Origin: Moraxella equi | GTDB taxonomy: Bacteria; Pseudomonadota; Gammaproteobacteria; Pseudomonadales; Moraxellaceae | Length of the DNA: 64,000 nucleotides | Reading direction: 5' to 3' | NCBI RefSeq assembly: GCF_002027555.1 | Contig: NZ_MXAP01000012.1 | Coordinates: forward strand, 1 to 64,000 | Shown here: positions 1 to 8,830 of the stretch, piece after piece | How the letters are laid out: every line of letters starts with the position of its first letter | How positions within the stretch are numbered: the first letter of the stretch is position 1 | Program-made: the position numbers and the translations under genes | Notes under the pieces: generated by a model | Seen by the model: the letters and a program-made list of their open reading frames with translations, nothing else | Databases searched by the model: none | Told to the model about the DNA's origin: nothing

Positions 1-228
1 TAAGTTCGGTTGGTATAGCTCATCAATAACAAGCGACCAAACTGCATCTAGCTTCCATTCTTCACGGATAAACATACTTTGTTGCTCATCTAAAAATGGG
101 GCATCTGCCAATGTCACATTCTCAGGCAGTTGATTGTTTTTGATAAAAGTATCAATCTCGCTATCCGAGTTTGGCAAACCGAGCTGGGCAAATAGGTCAT
201 TCATGGTGTGTTCGGCATTGTCTAACAT
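1..228 (-). CDS. DUF2789 family protein, C-terminus outside window
   Basis: Reading from the ATG at 228, the product begins MLDNAEHTMNDLFAQLGLP and runs 76 codons without a stop to the window edge. The HTMNDLFAQLGLP opening is characteristic of the small (about 75-80 residue) DUF2789 proteins of gammaproteobacteria, whose function is unknown, so only the last few residues should be missing. A GGAGAATACC stretch precedes the ATG and serves as ribosome binding site. Downstream neighbours lie outside the window. Confidence 0.8.
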   Translation of the reverse strand, partial: MLDNAEHTMNDLFAQLGLPNSDSEIDTFIKNNQLPENVTLADAPFLDEQQSMFIREEWKLDAVWSLVIDELYQPNL

Positions 229-398
229 GGTATTCTCCAAAGTAAATAAATGAATGGTAAGTCCTTAAACTTAGCTTTATTCTAACAAAATTTGGGCGTG
301 GTAGTGTGTGTTTTATGTGCTGATTTTTATATAAATGTAAAAGACGTTGTTGGGGTTGGGGGGATTAACAATACTTTTTTAAAATACAAATTTATGTT

Positions 399-501
399 GC
401 GTGGATGTAGGGACGTGCCGAGCATGCCCGATAAATCATATCATCAAGGGCGTTTTCAACACGCCCCCACAAAACCTGCGGTAACTATCAAATTTGGTTA
501 G
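399..501. repeat. Dispersed short repeat, family B, copy 1
   Basis: The stretch starting GTGGATGTAGGGACGTGC and ending AAATTTGGTTAG matches the block at 1949-2053 over about 100 bp with scattered mismatches. It contains an internal imperfect inverted repeat (GGGCGTTTTCAACACGCCC). An open frame across it (292-501) looks spurious because it is made largely of the repeat. The remaining gap between the DUF2789 gene and the mdh terminator shows nothing else recognisable. Confidence 0.6.
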
Positions 502-557
502 TCAGAATACACCACAGGGCAAATTGCCATTTACCCACAAATCCTTTTCAAATAATA

Positions 558-590
558 AAATACCCCCTATCGCACGATAAGGGGTATTTG
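558..590 (-). terminator. Rho-independent terminator of mdh
   Basis: Hairpin with arms AAATACCCC and GGGGTATTT extended by CTATCG/CGATAA with one mismatch. On the minus strand it is followed by a T-rich run (TTTTATTATTT). It lies 13 bp past the mdh stop. Confidence 0.75.
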
Positions 591-602
591 TCTAACTGCT
601 AA

Positions 603-1589
603 TTATAGCAAATGTGCAATCGCATCACGCTCTTCGGTCAGCTCGTTTAGCGTAATATTGATACGCTCTTGGCTAAATTCATCAATCTCTAAACCTTGAA
701 CGATTTTGTATTCGCCATTTTCGCAGGTTACAGGGAAACCAAACATCACGCCTTCTGGGATACCATAAGAGCCGTCCGATGGAATGCCCATGGTTACCCA
801 TTCGCCATTTGAGCCCAACGCCCAATCTCTCATGTGGTCAATGGCAGCGTTGGCAGCGGACGCCGCTGATGACAAACCACGGGCTTCGATGATTGCCGCA
901 CCACGTTTGCCGACTGTTGGCAAGAAGGTGTTAGCGTTCCACTCTTGGTCGTTAATCATGTCTTTGACGCTCTCGCCGTTAATGGTCGCAAAACGGTAGT
1001 CAGCGTACATGGTTGGGCTGTGGTTGCCCCATACGGTTAGGTTCTTGATGTCTTTGACGGCTTTATCAGTCTTTTTGGCGACTTGGGTCAAGGCACGGTT
1101 GTGGTCTAGGCGTAGCATGGCGGTGAAGTTCTTGGCAGGTAGGTCTGGGGCAGACTTCATGGCGATGTAAGCGTTGGTGTTGGCAGGGTTGCCGACTACC
1201 AAAACTTTAACATCACGGCTTGCCACGTCATTTAGGGCTTTGCCTTGTACGGTAAAGATTTTGGCGTTTTCTTGGAGTAGGTCAGCACGCTCCATGCCTG
1301 GTCCACGGGGACGAGCACCGACAAGCAGGGCATAATCTGCGTCTTTGAACGCCACATTTGGGTCGTCCGTGCCAATCACGTCATGCAGTAGTGGGAAAGC
1401 ACAGTCATCAAGTTCCATGATAACACCCTGTAGGGCTTGTTGGGCTTTTTCGTTGGGGATTTCTAGAAGTTGCAAAATCACAGGCTGGTCTTTGCCAAGC
1501 ATCTCACCGCTGGCAATACGGAACAATAGGCTATAACCAATCTGACCTGCGGCACCAGTTACCGCAACACGAACAGGCTGTTTGCTCAT
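603..1589 (-). CDS. mdh: Malate dehydrogenase
   Basis: NAD-dependent malate/oxaloacetate interconversion in the TCA cycle, cytosolic. The 328-residue product has the dinucleotide-binding loop [17 protein letters not shown] near residue 13, the substrate loop [15 protein letters not shown] around residue 91, the [11 protein letters not shown] segment, and the catalytic-site neighbourhoods [11 protein letters not shown] and [14 protein letters not shown]. These are typical of the 325-330 residue MDH group found in Moraxellaceae, Pseudomonas-like and high-GC Gram-positive bacteria. The gene stands alone with its own terminator. The 640-bp gap upstream contains its promoter region and repeats. 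Confidence 0.96.
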   Translation of the reverse strand: MSKQPVRVAVTGAAGQIGYSLLFRIASGEMLGKDQPVILQLLEIPNEKAQQALQGVIMELDDCAFPLLHDVIGTDDPNVAFKDADYALLVGARPRGPGMERADLLQENAKIFTVQGKALNDVASRDVKVLVVGNPANTNAYIAMKSAPDLPAKNFTAMLRLDHNRALTQVAKKTDKAVKDIKNLTVWGNHSPTMYADYRFATINGESVKDMINDQEWNANTFLPTVGKRGAAIIEARGLSSAASAANAAIDHMRDWALGSNGEWVTMGIPSDGSYGIPEGVMFGFPVTCENGEYKIVQGLEIDEFSQERINITLNELTEERDAIAHLL

Positions 1590-1854
1590 GACTTATCCTT
1601 AAAATAAAATTTGAAAATGGAAAAAATTTTGCTCAATTTTGCCTTTTGAAACCCATTTCAAAAACTGCAAAATCGCCCTAGTGTAGCATATTTTTTGGGG
1701 TATTGGCAAAGGTTTTTTGGGGCAAATTACCACCAATTGGCTTTTGTTAATTTACCATAAAAAGCTCGTACATTGACAGGCTTGTGTAAATTAGAGATAT
1801 TGGCAGGCTAAGTCATAACCATTTTCACAGGCTTTGCTAAACCAATATATAGAA

Positions 1855-2223
1855 TGATGTTTTTGCATGAAAAATGGCTATCCGACCACTTAATTTAAAA
1901 AATTAAGTTATACCCAATAAACTTTAAAATTACTACAAACACAATGATTTGTGGATGTAGGGGCGTGCTGTGCACGCCTTGCACGGTAATGTCATCAAAA
2001 GGGTGTGCTCAGCACACCCCTACAAACCCGTGGTAAATATCAAGTTGGTTAGGTGTAAAACTCTTAAAATTTATCCAGTTAAGTGGTCGGATTGTGGCTC
2101 GAAGTCAAAAGCTCGTTTGATAGAAGACTCACAAACTTCACTTTTTCCTTGAAAAACGGGCAACTCCCCTGCGTTTTTAAACAGGCATTTTTCATTGCAA
2201 ATACAAAAGGCAGGCACGCCCTA
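1855..2223. repeat. MITE-like element, copy 1, interrupted by family B repeat
   Basis: The right end, GGCAGGCACGCCCTA at 2209-2223, matches the terminal inverted repeat of the full-length copies at 17950-18158 and 58509-58753. The internal blocks TTTTTGCATGAAAAATGGCT and CAGTTAAGTGGTCGGATTG are shared with other copies. The block at 1949-2053 appears nested inside it. The left terminal repeat is not recognisable, so the start is approximate. The copy ends 3 bp beyond the stop of the lytic transglycosylase gene. Open frames across it are not credible genes. Confidence 0.65.
1949..2053. repeat. Dispersed short repeat, family B, copy 2
   Basis: GTGGATGTAGGGGCGTGC to CAAGTTGGTTAG, matching 399-501. 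It holds an inverted pair GGGTGTGCTCAGCACACCC. It splits the MITE-like copy at 1855-2223, so it probably inserted later. Confidence 0.6.
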
Positions 2224-2226
2224 GAC

Positions 2227-4254
2227 TTACCAAGACGGCGACACTGTTCCCATGCGTTGGCTGATTGGGGTGTATCTGCCGAGTATCACGCCATAGATGG
2301 TGGCATTTTCCATGACGTGCTTGACATACTCGCGAGTCTCTGAATACGGGATGGCTTCGACATATTGGTCAGCACTGATGGTACCATGCTTGGGCAGCCA
2401 TTTGCGAGCAGGGGTTGTGCCAGCATTGTAGGCGGCGGTGGCAGGGGCGATTTGTCCGTTAAAATCACGGGTCTTATCCGACAGATACCAAGTGCCATAG
2501 CGGATGTTGGTATCAGGGTCGCTTGAATTACCACTACCGCCGATTTTACCAGCAATCATCTTGGCGGTGTTTGGCATGATTTGCATCAGCCCACCTGCCC
2601 CCACGCCCGAGCGAGCATTGGCAGCAAAACGACTCTCTTGGCGAGTGATGCCATACGCCCACGCAGGGTCAATGCCTGCACTGCCTGCATGAGTCATAAA
2701 GCTGTGCTGATAAGGCATGGGGTGGCTAATCGCTGATGCTCTTAGGGGTGAATTTTCCATGGCGTGAATGCTACGGCTATAAATCCCCATGTCGTGGGCT
2801 TTTTTGGCGGCGGCAAGCACGAGCTGATGGTCGCCTGCGTTTGTGGTGGTACGCACCGCCCAGTTCCACTCACGCTGAATATGCTCCATGCTCGCCCCAC
2901 TCTCCATGAGTTTAAAGGCACGAGCAAAATCAGGGTTTTGCATGATACGAGCGGTATCTTTGGCACTGATGTTTGGCATGCCGATACCGCCGATGTCATT
3001 GGCAGTTAGGGGCATGTTTAGCCTATCACGGGCAAGCAGACCATAATAATCTAAGTTTTTGGTGAGATTTTGGTAAATCTGACGAGCCTGTCCGCCCTTG
3101 CCCGTCTGCTCATAAGCACGAGCAAGCCAGTACTGCCAAACATTCTCGCCTGCCTTGGTCTTGCTCATCGCACCGATGGCGTTAATCACGTCCGTCCATT
3201 GCCCAAAATAGATACCTGCTTGGGCGTAGTCTTCGGCTTCTTCAAAGTTAAACGGCTCGCCTAGGCTGTTTCTAAACCAATGCACCGCCTCCACATTAAA
3301 GCCGTCATCGGTATTCATATTCATACGCTTAACGGCAATGCTCCGCCACGCATAGCGACGTGCCATGTCCGAGAGCAGTTTTTGGGGGCGGGCGTTGTCT
3401 TGATTAATATCATAATTTAGCTGAGTGCTGGCCTCCCAATATGAACGATGAGCCAACTGACTGATGGCATAGACATATAGGTATTGGTTCGTCTCGCTAA
3501 ACGGCATGGCATGAAACCGACTAAAAAAGCCGTTGGGGTTTGAGCGGATAGTCGCAAGCGTGCCATAGTCGATGGCTAGGTTAAGCTGACGGGCAAGGCT
3601 GATGATGTCCGCACTCTTATCAAGGGGCGGGTTGCGTGATGACAGCTGACGGGCGTCGATTCTCATCATGCGAATCAGCCGTTCGTGGCGGTCGGTGCGA
3701 CTGATGTGGCGGTTATTACCCATTTCTAGGGCGAGCTTGTCGCACAAAGACTGCCTGATTTGGGTGTTTAGCCAGACATTCTCTTTTTGCTCTAAGGCAC
3801 GGGCGTCATTTGCCCCGTTATAACCTAGGGCGATGGCACATGCTTCGGACGCATCGGCATTGCGGATATTAGGAATGACCGCACGCACGCTGTGATAGTC
3901 GCCTTGGCGTGCCTTTTCTTCGGCATAGTCTGCCACGAGTTTTTCGCTGATGACGTGGTTGGGGTACTGCTGAACAAAGCTGTTAATGGTGCTAGGGTCA
4001 TGATAGGTGATGTCGTTGTTAAGTCGCCAATAGGTCGGGTACATGGCAAACAGCGAGCCTTGCATGCTCTGCTCATACTGATACATGGCGTTGGTGTTGG
4101 ACTTTTGGCGTTCGGCTTCCATGAACTGATAGACACTGCCGTCTTGGCTATAATCTTTGGCATTGGCACATGCCACAAGCGATACGCCCATGACAGATAG
4201 GGCAAGGGTGGATAAAGATAAAAAGCGTCCAGATGAGCGATGTTTGGTGTGCAT
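2227..4254 (-). CDS. slt: Soluble-type lytic murein transglycosylase (Slt70-like)
   Basis: Cleaves the MurNAc-GlcNAc bond of peptidoglycan with anhydro-MurNAc formation, in the periplasm. An ATG at 4266 is also possible, but the ATG at 4254 has a GGAA motif at usable spacing and gives a cleaner signal sequence (basic MHTKHRSSGR, then a hydrophobic stretch). A long alpha-superhelical middle part precedes the C-terminal SLT domain. That domain has the catalytic Glu in ITRQESRFAANARSG (about residue 540), GAGGLMQIMPNTA, and NIRYGTWYLSD followed by TAAYNAGTTPARKWL. The signal segment ends LVAC, a plausible lipobox, so the enzyme may be a lipoprotein rather than freely soluble. The length of about 675 residues fits Slt70 (about 645). 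Confidence 0.9.
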   Translation of the reverse strand: MHTKHRSSGRFLSLSTLALSVMGVSLVACANAKDYSQDGSVYQFMEAERQKSNTNAMYQYEQSMQGSLFAMYPTYWRLNNDITYHDPSTINSFVQQYPNHVISEKLVADYAEEKARQGDYHSVRAVIPNIRNADASEACAIALGYNGANDARALEQKENVWLNTQIRQSLCDKLALEMGNNRHISRTDRHERLIRMMRIDARQLSSRNPPLDKSADIISLARQLNLAIDYGTLATIRSNPNGFFSRFHAMPFSETNQYLYVYAISQLAHRSYWEASTQLNYDINQDNARPQKLLSDMARRYAWRSIAVKRMNMNTDDGFNVEAVHWFRNSLGEPFNFEEAEDYAQAGIYFGQWTDVINAIGAMSKTKAGENVWQYWLARAYEQTGKGGQARQIYQNLTKNLDYYGLLARDRLNMPLTANDIGGIGMPNISAKDTARIMQNPDFARAFKLMESGASMEHIQREWNWAVRTTTNAGDHQLVLAAAKKAHDMGIYSRSIHAMENSPLRASAISHPMPYQHSFMTHAGSAGIDPAWAYGITRQESRFAANARSGVGAGGLMQIMPNTAKMIAGKIGGSGNSSDPDTNIRYGTWYLSDKTRDFNGQIAPATAAYNAGTTPARKWLPKHGTISADQYVEAIPYSETREYVKHVMENATIYGVILGRYTPISQRMGTVSPSW

Positions 4255-4485
4255 GATGAGTTCCATGATTTGGGCGGTAAAAAGATGGGTTAGCTTATCA
4301 AACTAATTTTGCAACTCATTTAGCGGTTGTATAAAAGTTGTAAAATTGGCGGATATTTTTAATGATAGATAATTAATATTGAAAACAAAAACACGGACAA
4401 ACAATGCCAACCATTTTTATTTTAAAAATCCCCAAAATACACACCGAAATAACAAGCACCCCGCACTTATCCAAACACCCTTTTA

Positions 4486-7400
4486 TCACTCACGGGGTTC
4501 TAGATATTTCTCCGCTTCTTCTAAATCGACCGTCACCAGACTAGAAATACCCGCCGTAGGCATGGTAATGCCCTTTAACTCATGTGCCGCTTGCATGGCA
4601 AGTTTGTTATGACTGATAAAAATAAACTGCACGCTGTCTGACAACTCATGAATCAGACTCGTAAACCGCCCCACGTTCGCATCATCCAAGGGGGCATCGA
4701 CTTCATCAAGCACACAAAACGGAGCAGGGTGCTGTTTGAAAATCGCAAAAATCAGACTTAGGGCAGTCAATGTTTTCTCGCCCCCTGACAGCACGGCAAG
4801 GCGTGAGTTTTTTTTGCCTTTGGGCTGTGCCATTAGCACGAGTCCTGCCCGCCATTTGTCCGCCTTGGGCAAGCTCTCATCATCAATGAGTGTTAGGCTT
4901 GCCTGCCCACCGCCAAACACTTTGGCAAATAACGCATTCATCTCATCATTGACCGCTTTTAACATGCCCAAAAACAGCTGTTTGGTCTTGTCATCAATGG
5001 CACGAATGGCATCTTGGAGTTTTTTCATGCTGTCTGTGATGTCTGCCACCTGCTCATCTAGGGGCGAGACTCGCTCTTCTAACTCGGCAAGCTCTGCCGC
5101 CGCCGCCAGATTGACCGCCCCTAGCTTCTCAATGTCCGCCTTAATCTGCTCAATGCGAGAGCTGTTGTCGGCAAATACAGGCGTACTCGCCCGAAAGTCC
5201 GCCAACGTGGACGGCAGGTTAAACTGCTCATTCATGCCAAGCATCTGCTCGCCCAAATCCGCCAAACGGCTCTCCCCCACCGCCACATCGGCATGAGCAT
5301 TGGCAATGCTCGCCTGTGCAGCAGCGAACTTGGCATGGGCATTGGCCAGATTCTCTTCTAGCTTGCCTTGCATGATGACCAGCGTTTTTGCCACCGCTTC
5401 ATGTTCTTCGCTTTGCACTTTTAGCTCGGCGGTCTCAGCTTTTGCCTGCTCAAAGGCATCTTCTAACACAGGCAGTCGCTCACTCATCGCCACGCTCTGA
5501 GCGATAAGCTCCTTGGTCTCAGCATCCGCCTTTGCCACGTTCTCATGCGATAACTCCAACAGCCTTGTGGCATGGGCTTTGTTTTGGGTGAGTGTGGTCT
5601 GTTTGAGTGTCAGCTCCTGTCTGTCTTGGGTCATCTGCCTGACCTTGCCTGACAGCTCATCCACGCTTACCGACAGCACATTTAGGGTGTTTTGGGCGAC
5701 CTGCAATATCGGCAAATGCTCATCTAGTGCCGTCATGCTACGCCTAATCTCATCATCCATGAGCCTAAGCTCGCCATCTAGCTCGGAGAGTTCATCGCTA
5801 AGGCTTATCTTTTGGCTGTTAAAATTCTCCCATATCAGCTTATCTTGACTTATCTGATGTTCTAGTTTGACCAGTTTTGCCTTGCTCTCGTGTAGGCTGT
5901 GGGTCAGCTCGCTGTGCTTGGCATGGCGTTCTTCTTGTGCCACTCTTAGGACATCCAGCTCGCTCATCATCGCCTTTAACGACCGCTGTTTATCATCTAA
6001 CTCACTCTCTATCTGCCCCAGTCTCTCTTCTAGCTCATCTAGGCGTTTGGCGTGTTCGGCTCGCTCGCTAAGCACGCCCTGCCCCAAAGCAGAGACATGC
6101 ACGACCCCAAAAGAGCCAATAATCCATCCTGTCTTTGTCAAAATCAGCACGCCTTGGGCAAGCTCATCCGCCCATGCCGTGACCAGTTTATCAAACCCCT
6201 TTTCATCAAGCGTTTGGATATCGACATCCAGCAGATACACGCCCTGCCACAGTGCCAGCGTGGGCGATTTTATCAAGGCAGTGAGCGGAATGAGTTTATC
6301 ACTACTTTGCCTAAAATTAGGTGCGGTATAAAGCACCATGCTCGGCAAGCGTTCATGAGCAGACAGCCCCGAAGTCTCGCCTTTGTGCTTGGCTTTTTTG
6401 CCGTCTTTTTTCTTATCCTTTTTATCATCATGGCTGCGCTTACCACCGTCCATGGCTGTGGGCAGATGATTGATGAGTGGCAACAAAGAAAAATCACGCT
6501 CACCATCTAGCACCCGAGCATCCAGCCAAAAGCCCAGAAATTTATCCAGAACATCGGCATATTTTTCGCCATCACGGGTTAGCTTAATGCTGTCTTTTAA
6601 TAAGTCCAGTTGGGGCAGAGCGATACCATCCACACAGCTTTTGGTGTCAGCCCCACTGTTGTCTGTATCATCATCCGTGCCGTCATCATCGGCGGACGGG
6701 GCGTGTTTGGGCTTATGCACCAGTTTGTGCAGGGTGTCATACTCGCCCATCATGGACGCATGGCGTTTTTCTAATGCAGACAGCTCATCTTGCAATGCTT
6801 TGACCTGCCGACTTTTTTCATCAAACACCTGCCTGTCGTCGTCATCGGACAGCTCATCTATGGCAAGATTTAGCGTGACGATGTGGTTCGTCAGCGACTT
6901 TATCTCATCCTGCTCTTTGTCGTGGTTTTGCTCTTTGTTCTCGTGCTTATTGATGAGTTCTTGGTATTTTTTGGTGACTCGCTCGTGGCTTGTGAGCAGG
7001 CGGTTTTTTTGCGCTGTCGCCAGTTTGTGCGTGTTTTCTAGGTCGTTCTTTTTTTGGGTAAGCTCGCTCACTTGCTGTTTGGCAGTGTTAAACACCCCTT
7101 GGGCTTGGGTCAGCTCATCTTGTAAGGCGGTCAGTTTTAACGCCCCCTCGGTTACATCGGGGCTGATTTGCCCAAGCTCCTTGTCAATCTCATCAATGCT
7201 TTGTTGGTTCTCCACAATGCTCGCCTCTGACTGGGCTTTGAGCTCGGTTAGGCGGGCGATTTTGTCTTCACAACTGGCAATCTCTTGGTTTAGGCTATAA
7301 TAGTTATGCTCTGCCGTCTGCTCTTTCATGCGAGCGTTATGGTAGTTGTCCCGTGCGTCATCTTTGAGCCAGTTTGCCTCGGCAAGTTTGGCTGAGTGGA

Positions 7401-8229
7401 CGTCCAGCTCTTTTTTGGCTTTACCCACCGCTTGTTCTAGCTCGTGCAGGATTTGGGCGGATTTGTCTTTGTCTTGTTTTTTGGCTTCTAGGTATTGCCA
7501 TGCCTCAAAAATGCGTTTTAATAAGTCGTTTTTGTTCAGCTCAAACAACTCATCATTTAGGGCTTGGTATTTTTTGGCGGACTCGGCTTGACGGATGAGT
7601 GTTTTGTGCTGTTTTTTAAGCTCGCCTTGCAAGTCATTAAGTCGTGCCAGATTATCCTTAGTTTCATTTAACTGTTTTTCGGTCTCGGCTCGGCGTGCCT
7701 GATAGCGTGACACACCCGCCGCCTCTTCGATGAACTCACGCAGTTGCATAGGGCTAGAATCAACAATCCGCCCTATCATGCCCTGCTCAATCACCGCATA
7801 ACTTCTCGCCCCAAGCCCCGTCCCTAAAAACACGTCCACCACATCACGGCGACGTACCTTTTGCCCATTGATGTAATAATCAGACTTGCCCTCCTTGGTC
7901 ACTTGACGGCGTAGGGTCAGCTCATGGTATAGGTTTAGAGCATGGCGAATGCCTGTACTCTCATCTTGGGTATGCTCAAAGGTCAGCTCCACGCTCGCCA
8001 GAGATTTACCCGCTCGCCCTTCCACCCCTGCAAAGATGACATCGCTCATCGCCCCGCCCCGAAGCTGTTTGGCACTCGTCTCGCCCAGCACCCAGCGTAT
8101 GGCATCAATCACGTTGGACTTGCCACAGCCGTTTGGACCAACAATGGCGGTAATGTCGTGCTTAAAGGTAAAAGTCGTGGGATTGGCAAAGGATTTAAAG
8201 CCTGATAGTTTTAGAGATTTTAGACGCAT
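4486..8229 (-). CDS. smc: Chromosome segregation ATPase SMC
   Basis: Condensin subunit that organises and segregates the chromosome as an ATP-driven dimer. N-terminal Walker A GPNGCGKSN lies at residues 31-39, followed by long coiled coils. A hinge lies near residues 520-670. The C-terminal ABC signature LSGGEKTLTAL and Walker B FCVLDEVDAPLDD are present. At 1247 residues it is about 60-90 longer than usual SMCs. The excess includes an acidic low-complexity stretch (SADDDGTDDDTDNSGAD) and a lysine-rich stretch (HDDKKDKKKDGKKAKHKGE) in or near the hinge. No scpA or scpB lies nearby. No strong Shine-Dalgarno is visible before the ATG, but MRLKSLKLSGFKSF is the canonical SMC start. Confidence 0.95.
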   Translation of the reverse strand: MRLKSLKLSGFKSFANPTTFTFKHDITAIVGPNGCGKSNVIDAIRWVLGETSAKQLRGGAMSDVIFAGVEGRAGKSLASVELTFEHTQDESTGIRHALNLYHELTLRRQVTKEGKSDYYINGQKVRRRDVVDVFLGTGLGARSYAVIEQGMIGRIVDSSPMQLREFIEEAAGVSRYQARRAETEKQLNETKDNLARLNDLQGELKKQHKTLIRQAESAKKYQALNDELFELNKNDLLKRIFEAWQYLEAKKQDKDKSAQILHELEQAVGKAKKELDVHSAKLAEANWLKDDARDNYHNARMKEQTAEHNYYSLNQEIASCEDKIARLTELKAQSEASIVENQQSIDEIDKELGQISPDVTEGALKLTALQDELTQAQGVFNTAKQQVSELTQKKNDLENTHKLATAQKNRLLTSHERVTKKYQELINKHENKEQNHDKEQDEIKSLTNHIVTLNLAIDELSDDDDRQVFDEKSRQVKALQDELSALEKRHASMMGEYDTLHKLVHKPKHAPSADDDGTDDDTDNSGADTKSCVDGIALPQLDLLKDSIKLTRDGEKYADVLDKFLGFWLDARVLDGERDFSLLPLINHLPTAMDGGKRSHDDKKDKKKDGKKAKHKGETSGLSAHERLPSMVLYTAPNFRQSSDKLIPLTALIKSPTLALWQGVYLLDVDIQTLDEKGFDKLVTAWADELAQGVLILTKTGWIIGSFGVVHVSALGQGVLSERAEHAKRLDELEERLGQIESELDDKQRSLKAMMSELDVLRVAQEERHAKHSELTHSLHESKAKLVKLEHQISQDKLIWENFNSQKISLSDELSELDGELRLMDDEIRRSMTALDEHLPILQVAQNTLNVLSVSVDELSGKVRQMTQDRQELTLKQTTLTQNKAHATRLLELSHENVAKADAETKELIAQSVAMSERLPVLEDAFEQAKAETAELKVQSEEHEAVAKTLVIMQGKLEENLANAHAKFAAAQASIANAHADVAVGESRLADLGEQMLGMNEQFNLPSTLADFRASTPVFADNSSRIEQIKADIEKLGAVNLAAAAELAELEERVSPLDEQVADITDSMKKLQDAIRAIDDKTKQLFLGMLKAVNDEMNALFAKVFGGGQASLTLIDDESLPKADKWRAGLVLMAQPKGKKNSRLAVLSGGEKTLTALSLIFAIFKQHPAPFCVLDEVDAPLDDANVGRFTSLIHELSDSVQFIFISHNKLAMQAAHELKGITMPTAGISSLVTVDLEEAEKYLEPRE

Positions 8230-8510
8230 GAGAGATGAATATGGCAGTTAAACTAGGACAAGGGGACGTATTATAGCAAATTTTAGGCGGTGTTTGGCAA
8301 AATCCATTACTTCACAACAAAGGGTGTATATAATACGCCCTCGCTCGCATGGCACAAATACTCAGGATGATTTGATATAAAATCCAACAATCCATAAAGG
8401 CTTGTTAATGTGTATAAAACCCCACCACCCCACGCCAAATGATAAACCATAATACACAAATGAACTTTAACAACTAAATAGAGCATGTTGAACTTTATTA
8501 ACAAAACAAA

Positions 8511-8614
8511 AAACGATTTTGGTACAATGCAAGCTCTAACCCAAACAAAGTACCAAAATCGTCATGGCTTGCACCTTACTCACAAATGAACAATGGCACA
8601 AGTTAAAATCTTAA
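8511..8614 (+). pseudogene. IS transposase N-terminal remnant with inverted repeat
   Basis: An ATG at 8564 starts MACTLLTNEQWHKLKS and stops at 8614. The first 13 residues look like the start of an IS5/IS630-type transposase, after which the frame runs into the MITE-like repeat. Just upstream, ACGATTTTGGTAC (from 8511) and GTACCAAAATCGT (to 8562) form a 13-bp inverted repeat, reminiscent of an element end. The rest of 8230-8510 is AT-rich with no credible gene. Confidence 0.4.
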
Positions 8615-8769
8615 AATTTACCCAGTTAAGTGGTCGGATTGTTTTTCTGCGTCAAAAACTTGTCTGATAGAAAACTCACAGCCTGCGTTTTTTTCTTGAA
8701 AAACGGGCGATTCCCCTGCTTTTTTAAACAGGCATTTTCATTGCAAATACAAAAGGCAGGCACGCCCTA
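8604..8769. repeat. MITE-like element, copy 2 (left-truncated)
   Basis: Shares the CAGTTAAGTGGTCGGATTG block, the CTTGAAAAACGGGCGATTCC block and the right end GGCAGGCACGCCCTA with the 1855-2223 copy. The left half is missing and replaced by the transposase remnant. It lies downstream of ftsZ. Confidence 0.65.
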
Positions 8770-8793
8770 TTTATTTTACCATCAAATAAAACA

Positions 8794-8816
8794 AAACCCC
8801 ACCAATGGCAGGGTTT
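8794..8816 (-). terminator. Probable terminator of the ftsQAZ segment
   Basis: Arms AAACCC and GGGTTT with a 10-11 nt loop, 15 bp beyond the ftsZ stop. On the minus strand it is followed by TTTGTTTTATTTGA. The stem is short, so strength is uncertain. Confidence 0.45.
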
Positions 8817-8830
8817 GCACAAAGAGCATA

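Noticed and set aside
292-501. Open frame of 69 codons on the plus strand
   Set aside because: It covers a dispersed repeat, starts with low-complexity sequence, and has no ribosome binding site.
2083-2343. Plus-strand open frame
   Set aside because: It lies over the MITE-like copy and the 3' end of the lytic transglycosylase gene.
6470-7300. Long plus-strand open frame (276 codons)
   Set aside because: Antisense of the smc coiled-coil region; Ser/Cys-rich composition is typical of the reverse complement of a charged coiled coil.
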